Of a stretch of DNA of 64,000 nt, positions 17,438 through 26,255 are shown piece after piece; the stretch's first letter is position 1, and every line of letters begins with the position of its first letter. Below the pieces are notes generated by a model. That model was not told where the DNA came from and did not search any database. It was given only the letters and a program-made list of their open reading frames with translations. Position numbers and translations under genes: made by a program. The DNA is from an uncultured Muribaculaceae bacterium (GTDB lineage: Bacteria > Bacteroidota > Bacteroidia > Bacteroidales > Muribaculaceae): contig CAJTQV010000002.1 of the NCBI GenBank assembly GCA_910578385.1, positions 220,348 to 284,347 on the forward strand. Reading direction: 5' to 3'.

Positions 17438-19039
17438 ATGAAACAGCTCAGAATCTTTGCGAGCCTATTGCTCGCAATCTATTTCTCGTTTTCGGCGGTA
17501 GCGTCTGAAATCTACCAAACATCTGCAACCGTGATGGAAAAGGGGATGTTCTCCGACGGAACAAGAAACTACAAGACCTTTACCGTAGAATCCTCCTCGG
17601 CAGGAGAATTCCACATCGGTTTCTGGCTTTGCGCATCAATCTTGAATGACAACGATTTCACAAGTTTCAGAGTCTACGCCAACAATAAACTTGCAGGGAC
17701 AATAACACCCGACCATGACGGTTGGCAAACCATTGGCATGGACGAAAACAAGAAAGTTCGCCTTGATGCGGGTCTGAACACAATCACAATCTCTACCACC
17801 GCTCCCGAAATACCGGAAGTGGAGAACATAAGGGTATCAAAAGACCCTGAGATGGTAAGATTCGACAGTTCCGCATTTGAACAATATGTAGAAGATGCAG
17901 CCCACGGCAGAATATCGGCAGATGCAAAAGAAGAGGAGCCTGCAATCTCTGTTAAGGCAATCAGGCCAGCAAGCATGACAGTCTTCTCAAATGCGAATCT
18001 GAACTACACTTACTACAAGCGTATTACTGTAAATAAAGGTGACAGAATACATATTGAGACTGAGAGTGGTAACGGCCACATCGTGGACATGGTGTATATG
18101 GGAAGTTTGAAGAACTATGTAATTGGCAGTGTCCCCCAAGCTCTTACTAATGTTGATCATATTCTTTATCCTGATACTCTTGAAGCATCATTGGACCTTA
18201 AGACTATTGTCGGCCTGACGCCTGCTACTTCAGAAGAAATCCAAAGATACAACTGGACATCTGCTTCAGAAGTTGACGAAGACGGATATAATATGAGCAC
18301 GCTTGAATTAGACGCACCGATGGCCGGTATGTACATGGTTTTAGCCAGGACAGATGACAATTCAAAGTCAGATATTATCGATATCTCAATATCTATAAAT
18401 GGAAAGTCTACAAAACAGAGGAAGCAACCCATATGTTCCTCGTCGTATGGTGTGATCATTCCGGCTGACGGATATGAATATGCCTGCATGACCACAAGCT
18501 ATGACGCAGATGCTGATCCGATGCTATTCGTACACGGCGGCCGACAAGGCGGTATCATCGGTTTCAATGACGATGCAACACCTGCAAAGAGAAAAGAACA
18601 CAATCTTGGCGTTTATGACTCTTATCTGAGCCAAACTTATCTATATCCTTCCACGGCAGTAAGTGTCAGCAATTACAAAACTGAGAACCCGGTTTCAAAA
18701 TGTGTCATAATTACAAGAATGGTAATATCAGAAGGTGCACAGAAAGTCCAGGCCGTCAAGCCGTCAACTTCTGACATTTATGACATTACGGATAAAGATG
18801 GTATAACCTTCCCGAATCATATCAGCCTGAACACATGTTTTGCAATCAATGCCGGTGAATCAACAATAGAATGCATTGAGGCATATTCCATCGACGGCAG
18901 ATGTGTTGGCTCAGTAAGCGTAAATTCGGCGGAAGCCTCCTTAATGGCGACCGACCTCAATATAACAGAAAAGGGTTTGTACACGCTCCGGGTACACACC
19001 GACCGGTGTACCGCTGCAAAGAAACTGATGGCACGCTAA
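17438..19039 (+). CDS. Secreted protein with carbohydrate-binding-like N-domain and T9SS-type C-terminus
   Basis: 533 residues. A signal peptide (about 1-22) is followed by a beta-rich region (25-135: EFHIGFWLCA, FRVYANNKLAGTI, RLDAGLNTITIS) that looks like a CBM6/35-type fold, then about 300 unassigned residues. The last about 75 residues (IEAYSIDGRCVGSVSV ... ending KKLMAR) match the type A sorting domain of T9SS cargo. It is probably displayed on or released from the surface. No catalytic motif was recognised. Base composition is AT-richer than the flanking housekeeping genes, which fits accessory origin. Confidence 0.62.
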   Translation: MKQLRIFASLLLAIYFSFSAVASEIYQTSATVMEKGMFSDGTRNYKTFTVESSSAGEFHIGFWLCASILNDNDFTSFRVYANNKLAGTITPDHDGWQTIGMDENKKVRLDAGLNTITISTTAPEIPEVENIRVSKDPEMVRFDSSAFEQYVEDAAHGRISADAKEEEPAISVKAIRPASMTVFSNANLNYTYYKRITVNKGDRIHIETESGNGHIVDMVYMGSLKNYVIGSVPQALTNVDHILYPDTLEASLDLKTIVGLTPATSEEIQRYNWTSASEVDEDGYNMSTLELDAPMAGMYMVLARTDDNSKSDIIDISISINGKSTKQRKQPICSSSYGVIIPADGYEYACMTTSYDADADPMLFVHGGRQGGIIGFNDDATPAKRKEHNLGVYDSYLSQTYLYPSTAVSVSNYKTENPVSKCVIITRMVISEGAQKVQAVKPSTSDIYDITDKDGITFPNHISLNTCFAINAGESTIECIEAYSIDGRCVGSVSVNSAEASLMATDLNITEKGLYTLRVHTDRCTAAKKLMAR

Positions 19040-19165
19040 CCCGGAGACAACATCTTGCTTCAATACATATTTTATAAAATATCACCGAGGTAATTTATAC
19101 CAGTATTTATACTGAAATTGACACCGGTTCAAGCAATACGACTAACACAAATTACGTTAAATACT

Positions 19166-19173
19166 TACATTTG
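19166..19173 (+). promoter_or_regulatory. -7 box of the first paralogous lipoprotein gene
   Basis: TACATTTG, about 24 bp before the start codon. No TTTG is present at 19-21 bp upstream. Confidence 0.5.
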
Positions 19174-19196
19174 CTTACTTATTAAAACCATAAAAC

Positions 19197-19583
19197 ATGA
19201 AACACTTCAATCTTATTCTTTCGTCGATTATTCTTGCTATCGGAATGTTCGCATGTGGATTTGACAACGGAGGATTCCCTGAGAATGTGAAACTCTCGGG
19301 CAAAACGCAAGAGAAGACCGTATCGGGCACCTCTTACATCTCCGGACCTATGCAAATCGATGATTTGCACAACAATAGGAATGCCGCAAGCTTCGAATCG
19401 GAGACAGAAGATCCGGATTCGCTAATCGTAACACTCGATTGGCTCACGGCCAAAGCAAAAAGAAATGAAAACAAAGTAACCTTGATTACAAACAGGGTAC
19501 CTGCTGAAAATGAGTCCAAGGAGCTGATAGTAGGTTGGATGGACGGAAATGAAGGCATAAGCATCTATGTGAAGTATAACTGA
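19197..19583 (+). CDS. Small lipoprotein of unknown function (intact copy of a tandem pair)
   Basis: 128 residues. A lipoprotein signal ends at MFAC (Cys20), then FDNGGFPENVKLSGKTQEKT. The C-terminal part has DSLIVTLDWLTAKAKRNENK and ends with MDGNEGISIYVKYN. The next gene is a diverged tandem copy (DYDNGGFPDKVNLSDKMTET, DSLIATLDWLTIKVKYNDNK). The family is not recognised. It belongs to the accessory cluster opposite the TPR regulator. Confidence 0.7.
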   Translation: MKHFNLILSSIILAIGMFACGFDNGGFPENVKLSGKTQEKTVSGTSYISGPMQIDDLHNNRNAASFESETEDPDSLIVTLDWLTAKAKRNENKVTLITNRVPAENESKELIVGWMDGNEGISIYVKYN

Positions 19584-19593
19584 GTTTGGCTAT

Positions 19594-19628
19594 GGGGACG
19601 ATTTCCATTTTGCAAGGGAATCGTCTCC
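19594..19628 (+). terminator. Hairpin after the first lipoprotein gene
   Basis: A 13-bp stem with two G-U pairs (19594-19606 and 19616-19628) follows the stop codon by 11 bp. There is no U-run, so it may be an mRNA-stabilising or weak terminator hairpin. Confidence 0.45.
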
Positions 19629-19726
19629 AAGATGTAATGCTGAACAAGGCATGTCTTTTCACCTAAGCGATTTTATTTATAAAATCATTGGACAAACCTC
19701 ATAGGCGGTTTATTATATAAACCGGG

Positions 19727-20136
19727 GTGACTAAAACCTTTTTAATCATAAAACCCTTCAAACTATTTCTGACATCGGTCATACTCGTGGTTGCCATGTG
19801 CGCTTGCGATTATGACAATGGTGGATTTCCTGATAAGGTCAACCTTTCGGATAAAATGACCGAGACCACTGTCTCCGGCACATCCACAATCCAGTTCTTT
19901 ACCGTAAGCGAAGAGTCATCCGACAGATTCGAATATGTGCCCGATGATTACCAGACCCAAACACGACCTGACTCCCTGATAGCCACGCTTGACTGGCTCA
20001 CCATAAAGGTAAAATACAATGACAATAAAATAAAGCTGATTGCCAACCGCCCCCAGTTCCCGGAGAAAGAAGCCGTATGCGTTTTTCCTCTATGGACTGC
20101 AATGAGGGAATAGACATCGTCATTCACTACAAATAA
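19727..20136 (+). pseudogene. Decayed tandem copy of the small lipoprotein
   Basis: A diverged paralogue of the preceding gene. The ATG used by the first copy is missing here (ATAAAACATGAAACACTTC there, ATAAAACCCTTCAAAC here), leaving only a GTG at 19727. The frame runs to a TAG at 20111-20113 and ends CVFPLWTAMRE. After a T5 run at 20082-20086 the other frame reads SSMDCNEGIDIVIHYK and stops at 20134-20136, which matches MDGNEGISIYVKYN of the first copy. One extra T would restore it. The restored end lies 10 bp before the next gene. Sequencing error in the homopolymer is an alternative, though it would not explain the lost ATG. Confidence 0.72.
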
Positions 20137-20146
20137 GGAAAGCCCT

Positions 20147-20791
20147 ATGAAAAGAATTCTGTCATACTTCGGTTGCCTATGCGTAGCTGTTTCCGCATGG
20201 GCTACGGGCACGACATCTGATGAATGTCCCCGTTCTACGGAATGTAATGGAAGCGATATACAACTTACCGCTGACCAGGAAATTAAACCGGTTTACCGTA
20301 ACATATACGGGGAACTGTTCGGAGCGTCAAATCTGATTGGAGTCCACTATGACCAGCGGTTCAGACCAGGGTCGAAATGGGGGTTCCGCGCCGGTATCGG
20401 GTACTCTTTGAATGTGAACATAGCAATGGCTCTTTATAATGGAGGAGGATATAACACAATCAGCGCACCTTTCGCGGTGAACGGTATATTCGGCAAACGC
20501 CACAGCTATTTCGAAGCCGGATTCGGAGTCTCACCGGGAATTGCTGTCTCCTATCATGGGGGCGGTACATATTACTATTATGACCGTGAGGGTGCCCTGG
20601 TATCACAAAAATACAAATCTACCACGCATACTGCATTCTCCTTCAAGACCTTCTTTGACTTCGGTTACCGCTACCAGAAGCCGAAAGGGTTCATGTTCCG
20701 CGTCGGCATCACCCCCGCTGTCTCATGGTACCGAGACATGTGCGTCCTGACCATTTCTCCATACGTGAGCTTCGGATACACATTCAAATAA
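20147..20791 (+). CDS. Small outer-membrane beta-barrel protein
   Basis: 214 residues. A signal peptide (about 1-20, ends AWA-T) is followed by alternating aromatic and glycine-rich strands (WGFRAGIGYSLNVNI, SYFEAGFGVSPGIAVSY, FMFRVGITPAVSW, ISPYVSFGYTFK) ending close to an aromatic residue, as in eight-stranded barrels. AGGA sits before the start. It is the last gene of the accessory cluster and convergent with the acyltransferase. Substrate unknown. Confidence 0.72.
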   Translation: MKRILSYFGCLCVAVSAWATGTTSDECPRSTECNGSDIQLTADQEIKPVYRNIYGELFGASNLIGVHYDQRFRPGSKWGFRAGIGYSLNVNIAMALYNGGGYNTISAPFAVNGIFGKRHSYFEAGFGVSPGIAVSYHGGGTYYYYDREGALVSQKYKSTTHTAFSFKTFFDFGYRYQKPKGFMFRVGITPAVSWYRDMCVLTISPYVSFGYTFK

Positions 20792-20823
20792 TTCATGATT
20801 AAGGGTTTTGCAACACCATAAAC

Positions 20824-21930
20824 TCAGCGGGGCTGGAGGGTGGCACTGCGGCGGGCGGTAAGGCGGCGGTACAGGGATAGGCAGAGGAGCGGGATGGCGG
20901 TGCCGGCTACGGTGTAGAGCACCCAGAAAAGATCTTCGTGGTTGTTGTAGTGGATGACCATGTGGCAGCCTATCTGCGCCGGGTCAAGGCCGTACCACCA
21001 GATTTTAAGCAGGCTCACCACCTTGAATGAGATGATGTGGAAGACGAAGACATAGAGCGTGTTGTTGCCGATGTAGGTCAGAAGACGTGCCACCACTCCC
21101 CCGGCGGCGTCGATCAGTCCGGACACATGACGTGTGAAGAGGAATCCGGCCACTCCGGTTACGGGCAGCGTGGCGAGATCGCGGAGCTGTCCGTTGTTGT
21201 TCATGCCGCACCAGTGGTTCCACGCTCCCACACACATCACGCAGAGGCATAGCAACGCGACCCACCAGCGGCTCCCTATCCTCGGCTCGAAATGGCGGTA
21301 AAGCACGCCGATGCCGAAGAAGAACATTCCCCACACCTCGCGGAGTCCACCGTTGGGAATGGTCGAGATACGGAGCCCGAAGCCGAGGCGGTAAGCGTTG
21401 AAGGCAAGCGCGGCCGCACATACCACCACTACGCTCCACACAGACGAGAGCCGTGTGCGTGAGTCCACAATCTTGTAAAGAACCAAAAAGAGGATGCTCG
21501 CAATCAGCAGGCCACGGAAGAACCAGAATGCACCGGCCATGAATTCGTCGTAACCGCTCATGGAGGTGACAATCATGAAGAGACGCTGCACAAACTGATG
21601 CCGGGAATATGGATGAGTCACCCCGCCCGTCCAGTTGCCGTACTCCTCGTTGAGCAGACCGATCTCGAACCAGAGATTATGGAGCACAAGGAAAAGGAGG
21701 CTCCACTTCAGGAATGGTAGATAGAGCCCCCGGAACCGCTTGGCACAGAACGACCAGGGGTCGTCGAGATACTTGCGGCTGAAGAAATATCCCGCCGTTA
21801 TGAAGAAGAGCGGCATATGGAAGATGTAGATGAGATTGGATATGAGCGTCGGAGGCTCGGCATGTCCGGCCACCATGAGAATGATGGCTATGCCCTTGCA
21901 GATTGAGATTACGGTATTCTTCTGTGCCAT
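20824..21930 (-). CDS. Acyltransferase 3 family membrane protein
   Basis: Integral membrane O-acyltransferase that probably acetylates a cell-surface sugar. I start at 21930 (MAQKNTVISICKGIAIILMV), giving 368 residues; the open frame continues to 22017, but the promoter -7 box lies at 22022-22015, so the longer start could not be in the mRNA. Family signs: the early CKGIAIILMVAGHAEP with the His, IYIFHMPLFFITAGYFF, then about ten membrane segments, and a C-terminal YRRLTARR. It stands alone between the accessory cluster and the porin. Confidence 0.85.
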   Translation of the reverse strand: MAQKNTVISICKGIAIILMVAGHAEPPTLISNLIYIFHMPLFFITAGYFFSRKYLDDPWSFCAKRFRGLYLPFLKWSLLFLVLHNLWFEIGLLNEEYGNWTGGVTHPYSRHQFVQRLFMIVTSMSGYDEFMAGAFWFFRGLLIASILFLVLYKIVDSRTRLSSVWSVVVVCAAALAFNAYRLGFGLRISTIPNGGLREVWGMFFFGIGVLYRHFEPRIGSRWWVALLCLCVMCVGAWNHWCGMNNNGQLRDLATLPVTGVAGFLFTRHVSGLIDAAGGVVARLLTYIGNNTLYVFVFHIISFKVVSLLKIWWYGLDPAQIGCHMVIHYNNHEDLFWVLYTVAGTAIPLLCLSLYRRLTARRSATLQPR

Positions 21931-22014
21931 GTTGCCTTGTTGTTGGATTGAACCTGAAGAAGATTCGGCGCGGCCATCGTTGCCAGCGATACCGCTCCGG
22001 GACTTTCCTGACTG

Positions 22015-22045
22015 CAAAATTAGAGTTTTAATGCCGAATATGCAA
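22015..22045 (-). promoter_or_regulatory. Promoter of the acyltransferase gene
   Basis: TTG (22045-22043), 20 bp, TAATTTTG (22022-22015) on the minus strand. It decides the start codon of the gene (21930, not 22017). Confidence 0.72.
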
Positions 22046-22213
22046 CCCGATTATCGGGGAACACACAACTTTTATAGGTGAACGCCCGTTATGTCATTGA
22101 AGATTTATGTTAAGTGAGTGTGAACCTTATCGGAATTTCGGGGTTCAATGTATATGGGTTGCGCCACTTGGCACAGCATTGACTAATCTCGAAACACTTA
22201 ATTCCTTTTCACC

Positions 22214-23590
22214 ATGACACACATCTACCGCCACGCACTCTGCGCCACAGCCGGTCTGTTGGCTGTAACTGCGGCCTCGGCCCAGGATATTCCGGAACAG
22301 CCCGACACGCAGGGCAACAAGGTCTCGTTTGTCAAGACGAGCCAGGACACGACGGTCTACAAGATTCTTGAAAAAGACCGCTCGAAGAATGTCAACGAGA
22401 TACCGGTCCCCCACTTCGCAATTCACACGGCCAACAACAAGTTTGTCATGACCATCGGTGCCCAGATCAACCCGATCATCGGCACCGATCTGGGCAACAA
22501 TCTGTACAAGCAGGCCGATGCCGGCATCAACTTCATACCGAGCCAGATTCCCGTGCCTGCCATGAGAGGACACAAGTCCGACTTTTTCATCAATGCTCTC
22601 AATGCGAGCGTTGACCTCCAGGTGGTGGGATTCGGCGGCACTGCAAACCAGATTACCGGTTACATAAAGTTCGCCACGAGCGGCAACGACAAGACCATTG
22701 AACTGAACAAGGCATACATCACCTGGCGTGGACTGACGGCAGGTCTGAAGAACTCCCTGTTCGTTGACGAGTCGGTGGTTCCTCCCACCATCGACCCGCA
22801 GGGACCGTGCGGACTTGTAGGTGGTACGGTCAACGAAATCGGCTATGAATCACCGTCGTTCAAGGGCTTCCGCTTCGGCGCGGCACTTGACATGCCGACG
22901 TATTACTCCTCGTCCGGTCAATACTGGGGACGCGATTACCAGACATGGCGCGGACGCACCATAACCGGCGAGACCGTGTGTGACCCTGATGCCTACAGCA
23001 TGTCAGTGCCCGACATACCGCTCTATGTGGAATGGGGCAAGTCGGCGCTCAACCGTATAAGACTGTCGGGAATAGTTCGCCCGATGCTCTACAAGGACAT
23101 GCTTGCCGACTGCCGCCGTGCCTCGGTGGGCTGGGGTCTGTCGCTCAGCGGCAACATCAACCCGGTGGAGCCACTGATTTTCTATCTTCAGGCTACATAT
23201 GGCAAGGGGATTGGAGCCTACATACAGGACATTGCAGGACTTCCGATTTCGTTTGTACCGAAAGATGACGCTCCGGGCCATATGACCCCTACCCCGATGA
23301 TGGGCTGGAGCGCCGGTGTGACTTATAACATCAACGACAAGTGGCAGGTGAACGTCATGGGTTCGCAGGCACGGGTGTGGGACGTGGCGCCGTATGCGGA
23401 GCATGAGGCAGACCCGGAGACAAATGTGAACAACTACAAGTATGGCTTCTATGGGGTTGCCAATGTGTTCTACAACATATCGTCTTATTTCCAACTCGGG
23501 CTTGAGTATGACTACGGCTACCGCAAGACATGGAATGCCGGCAGCGCACACGACAACCGACTGCAGTTCCAGATAATGTTCGCACTGTAA
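22214..23590 (+). CDS. DcaP-like outer-membrane porin
   Basis: 458 residues. Signal peptide about 1-23 (ending SA-QDIPEQ), then FAIHTANNKFVMTIGAQINP and long amphipathic strands such as TGYIKFATSGNDKTIELNKA and YITWRGLTAGLKNSLFVDES, ending in FQIMFAL with the terminal aromatic-containing strand of a barrel. This fits the DcaP-like trimeric porin family. The transported solute is unknown. It has its own strong terminator; no clear consensus promoter was found in the 200 bp upstream. Confidence 0.78.
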   Translation: MTHIYRHALCATAGLLAVTAASAQDIPEQPDTQGNKVSFVKTSQDTTVYKILEKDRSKNVNEIPVPHFAIHTANNKFVMTIGAQINPIIGTDLGNNLYKQADAGINFIPSQIPVPAMRGHKSDFFINALNASVDLQVVGFGGTANQITGYIKFATSGNDKTIELNKAYITWRGLTAGLKNSLFVDESVVPPTIDPQGPCGLVGGTVNEIGYESPSFKGFRFGAALDMPTYYSSSGQYWGRDYQTWRGRTITGETVCDPDAYSMSVPDIPLYVEWGKSALNRIRLSGIVRPMLYKDMLADCRRASVGWGLSLSGNINPVEPLIFYLQATYGKGIGAYIQDIAGLPISFVPKDDAPGHMTPTPMMGWSAGVTYNINDKWQVNVMGSQARVWDVAPYAEHEADPETNVNNYKYGFYGVANVFYNISSYFQLGLEYDYGYRKTWNAGSAHDNRLQFQIMFAL

Positions 23591-23595
23591 ACAAA

Positions 23596-23632
23596 CAGGG
23601 TTGGCCCGGCGGGGCCAACCCTGTTTTATTGT
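23596..23632 (+). terminator. Porin gene terminator
   Basis: Perfect 12-bp stem CAGGGTTGGCCC/GGGCCAACCCTG (23596-23607 and 23612-23623) followed by TTTTATTGTT. Confidence 0.9.
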
Positions 23633-23649
23633 TGATGCTTCAGCGGTTA

Positions 23650-26217
23650 TCAGAACCAGCGCACGTATGCGAAGTCCTGACGGTGGGGAAGCTCAGCGTT
23701 CTTGGGATACATGCGGAATGCGAAGCGGTAGATACCGGCCTCACGGAGCTGATCCTTGAGTTCGAAGGTCAGAATCTCGCCGTCGCGCTTCACAACCTTG
23801 AGGTCCTCACGCTTGAAGTACTTGCTCTCGCCATCCTGGTCTTTGTAGATCACAATCTCAACGCCAAGTGAGTCGCCGAGACCACGGGTGTTGATGACAG
23901 CCTTGGCGGTGAAACGGTCGCCGGCACGGCACACTCCGTTGTTGCCGCTCTCATCGTGGAACTCGCTTGAGAGAATCTCCACGCTGTCCCACTTCGAGGC
24001 TACCTCCTCTTTCCAGGAAACAATCTCGCGGGCGAGCTTGAAGTCGTTCTTGGCGAGCTTGTTGAAGCGTTTTGCCTCGGGCTCATAGAAGCGGTCGATG
24101 TAGTCGTCGAGCTGACGCTTCATCGTGAAGATGGGAGCGATGTGGCCGATCGAACGCTTGATGTACTGGATCCACTCGGTTGAGTAACCCTTGTAGTTCT
24201 TGTCAAAGTAGAGGGGAATGATCTCGTTCTCAAGCATAGAGTAGATTGTGGCTGCGTCGAGCTTGTCCTGCTGAGCCTGGTCGGTGTAGGTACGCTTGTC
24301 GGTGAGAGCCCATCCGGCTTTCTCGTCGAAACGGTAACCCTCGTACCACCAGCCGTCGAGCACAGAGAAGTTGAGCACGCCGTTCATCTCGGCCTTCTCG
24401 CCCGATGTACCCGATGCCTCAAGAGGACGTGTCGGTGTGTTGAGCCAGATGTCAACGCCGGTTACAAGACGCTTGGCGACAATCATGTTGTAGTCCTCAA
24501 GGAAGATAATCTTGCCCGAGAACTGGGGCATCTTCGAGATTTCGGTGATGCGCTTGATCAGACCCTGGCCTGCGCCGTCGGCGGGGTGAGCCTTACCCGA
24601 GAAGATGAACTGAACGGGATACTTCTCGTTGTTGACGATCTTGGCCAGACGGTCAAGGTCGGTGAAGAGAAGGTGCGCGCGCTTGTAAGTGGCGAAGCGG
24701 CGTGCGAAACCGATGATGAGGGCGTTGGGATTGATCTTGTCGACAATCTTCATGACCTCTGTCGGGTCACCCTGGTTCTTGAGCCATTTCTCCTTGAAGT
24801 CTTTCTTGACGAAGTTGATGAATTTGTTCTTCATCGTCATGCGCATGTTCCAGATGTCCTCATCGGGCACCTCGAAGATGTTCTCCCACATGGAGGGATT
24901 GCTCTGGTCGTCGAAGAGCGCGGGGTTGAGGTGCTTGCCGTAGAAATCTTTCCATTCGGAAGCAGCCCATGTCGGCATGTGAACACCGTTGGTCACGTAA
25001 CCTACGTGCGACTCCTCGGGTGAATAGCCTTTCCATACGCCGGCGAACATCTTCTTCGATACCTCGCCGTGGAGCCAGCTCACACCGTTTGCCTCCTGGC
25101 AGGTGTTGAGGGCAAACACGCTCATCGAGAAGCGTTCGTTGGTGTCGGGGTTCTCGCGGCCCATGTTCATGAGGTCAGACCAAGAGATTCCGAGCTTTGC
25201 GGGGAACTCGCCCATGTACTTGCCGAAGAGCGACTCCTCGAAGTAGTCGTGACCGGCGGGCACGGGAGTGTGAACGGTATAGAGCGAAGATGCGCGTACC
25301 ATCTCAAGAGCCACGTTGAAGGGGAGGTGGTCGTTGTTCACGTAGTCAACGAGACGCTGGAGGTTGAGGAGCGCGGCGTGACCCTCGTTGCAGTGGTAGA
25401 GATCGGTCTTGATGCCGAGCTTGTTGAGCATGAGGATACCACCGATGCCGAGCAGGTACTCCTGCTTGATGCGGTTCTCCCAGTCGCCGCCATAGAGCTT
25501 GTGGGTGATCTCGCGGTCCCACTGGGAGTTGCGGTCGAGGTCGGTGTCGAGCAGATAGAGCTTCATGCGGCCCACGTTCACGCGCCATACGTGTGCGTAA
25601 ACCACGCGGCCGGGATAGGGCACCTCAAGAATCATCGGCTGTCCATCCTCGCCGAGGACTGCCTCGATGGGGAGCTGGTCGAAGTTCTGCGACTCGTAGT
25701 TGGCGATCTGCTGGCCGTCGATGGAGAGCGACTGCGAGAAATAGCCGTACTTGTAGAGGAAGCCGACAGCTGTCATGTTGACGCGGCTGTCAGAAGCCTG
25801 CTTGATGTAGTCGCCGGCGAGCACGCCGAGACCACCTGAATATATCTTGAGACAGTTGCAGAGACCGTACTCCATAGAGAAGTAAGACACCGAAGGAATC
25901 TTGTTGTCCATGGGGACTTTCATGTACTCCTTGAATTCGGCATAGGTCTCGGCGATCTGATCCATCAGAGCCTTGTCGGCGAGAATTTCCTGGTAACGCT
26001 CGTAGCTGAGCTGCTGGAGGAGCATGACGGGATTTTCACCCACCTTGCGCCAGAGGTCATGGTCAAGGTCACGGAAGAGACGTTTTCCTTTGCTGTTCCA
26101 CACCCACCAGAGGTTTTTTGACAGTTCCTCAAGGGGTTTGAGCTCCTTGGGAATCTCCGCACTCACGGTGATATTGCGCCACGAGGGGCAATTGGTGTTG
26201 CTGACTTGAAGTTTCAT
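23650..26217 (-). CDS. glgP: Alpha-glucan (glycogen) phosphorylase
   Basis: Releases glucose-1-phosphate from glycogen or maltodextrin ends. 855 residues, as in the bacterial 'alpha-glucan family phosphorylase' group. Visible motifs: LSKNLWWVWN near the N-terminus, YFSMEYGLC, HCNEGHAALLNLQRLV, THTPVPAGHD (as VHTPVPAGHDYF) and the PLP-binding EASGTSGEKAEMNG. It follows the glycogen synthase gene by 38 bp in one operon, so synthesis and breakdown enzymes share a transcript. Confidence 0.95.
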   Translation of the reverse strand: MKLQVSNTNCPSWRNITVSAEIPKELKPLEELSKNLWWVWNSKGKRLFRDLDHDLWRKVGENPVMLLQQLSYERYQEILADKALMDQIAETYAEFKEYMKVPMDNKIPSVSYFSMEYGLCNCLKIYSGGLGVLAGDYIKQASDSRVNMTAVGFLYKYGYFSQSLSIDGQQIANYESQNFDQLPIEAVLGEDGQPMILEVPYPGRVVYAHVWRVNVGRMKLYLLDTDLDRNSQWDREITHKLYGGDWENRIKQEYLLGIGGILMLNKLGIKTDLYHCNEGHAALLNLQRLVDYVNNDHLPFNVALEMVRASSLYTVHTPVPAGHDYFEESLFGKYMGEFPAKLGISWSDLMNMGRENPDTNERFSMSVFALNTCQEANGVSWLHGEVSKKMFAGVWKGYSPEESHVGYVTNGVHMPTWAASEWKDFYGKHLNPALFDDQSNPSMWENIFEVPDEDIWNMRMTMKNKFINFVKKDFKEKWLKNQGDPTEVMKIVDKINPNALIIGFARRFATYKRAHLLFTDLDRLAKIVNNEKYPVQFIFSGKAHPADGAGQGLIKRITEISKMPQFSGKIIFLEDYNMIVAKRLVTGVDIWLNTPTRPLEASGTSGEKAEMNGVLNFSVLDGWWYEGYRFDEKAGWALTDKRTYTDQAQQDKLDAATIYSMLENEIIPLYFDKNYKGYSTEWIQYIKRSIGHIAPIFTMKRQLDDYIDRFYEPEAKRFNKLAKNDFKLAREIVSWKEEVASKWDSVEILSSEFHDESGNNGVCRAGDRFTAKAVINTRGLGDSLGVEIVIYKDQDGESKYFKREDLKVVKRDGEILTFELKDQLREAGIYRFAFRMYPKNAELPHRQDFAYVRWF

Positions 26218-26255
26218 AAATAAATATTTAAATTTACAGGTTAATACTCTTATTA

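Noticed and set aside
21931..22017. Longer acyltransferase start at 22017
   Set aside because: The promoter -7 box overlaps it, so it cannot be in the transcript.
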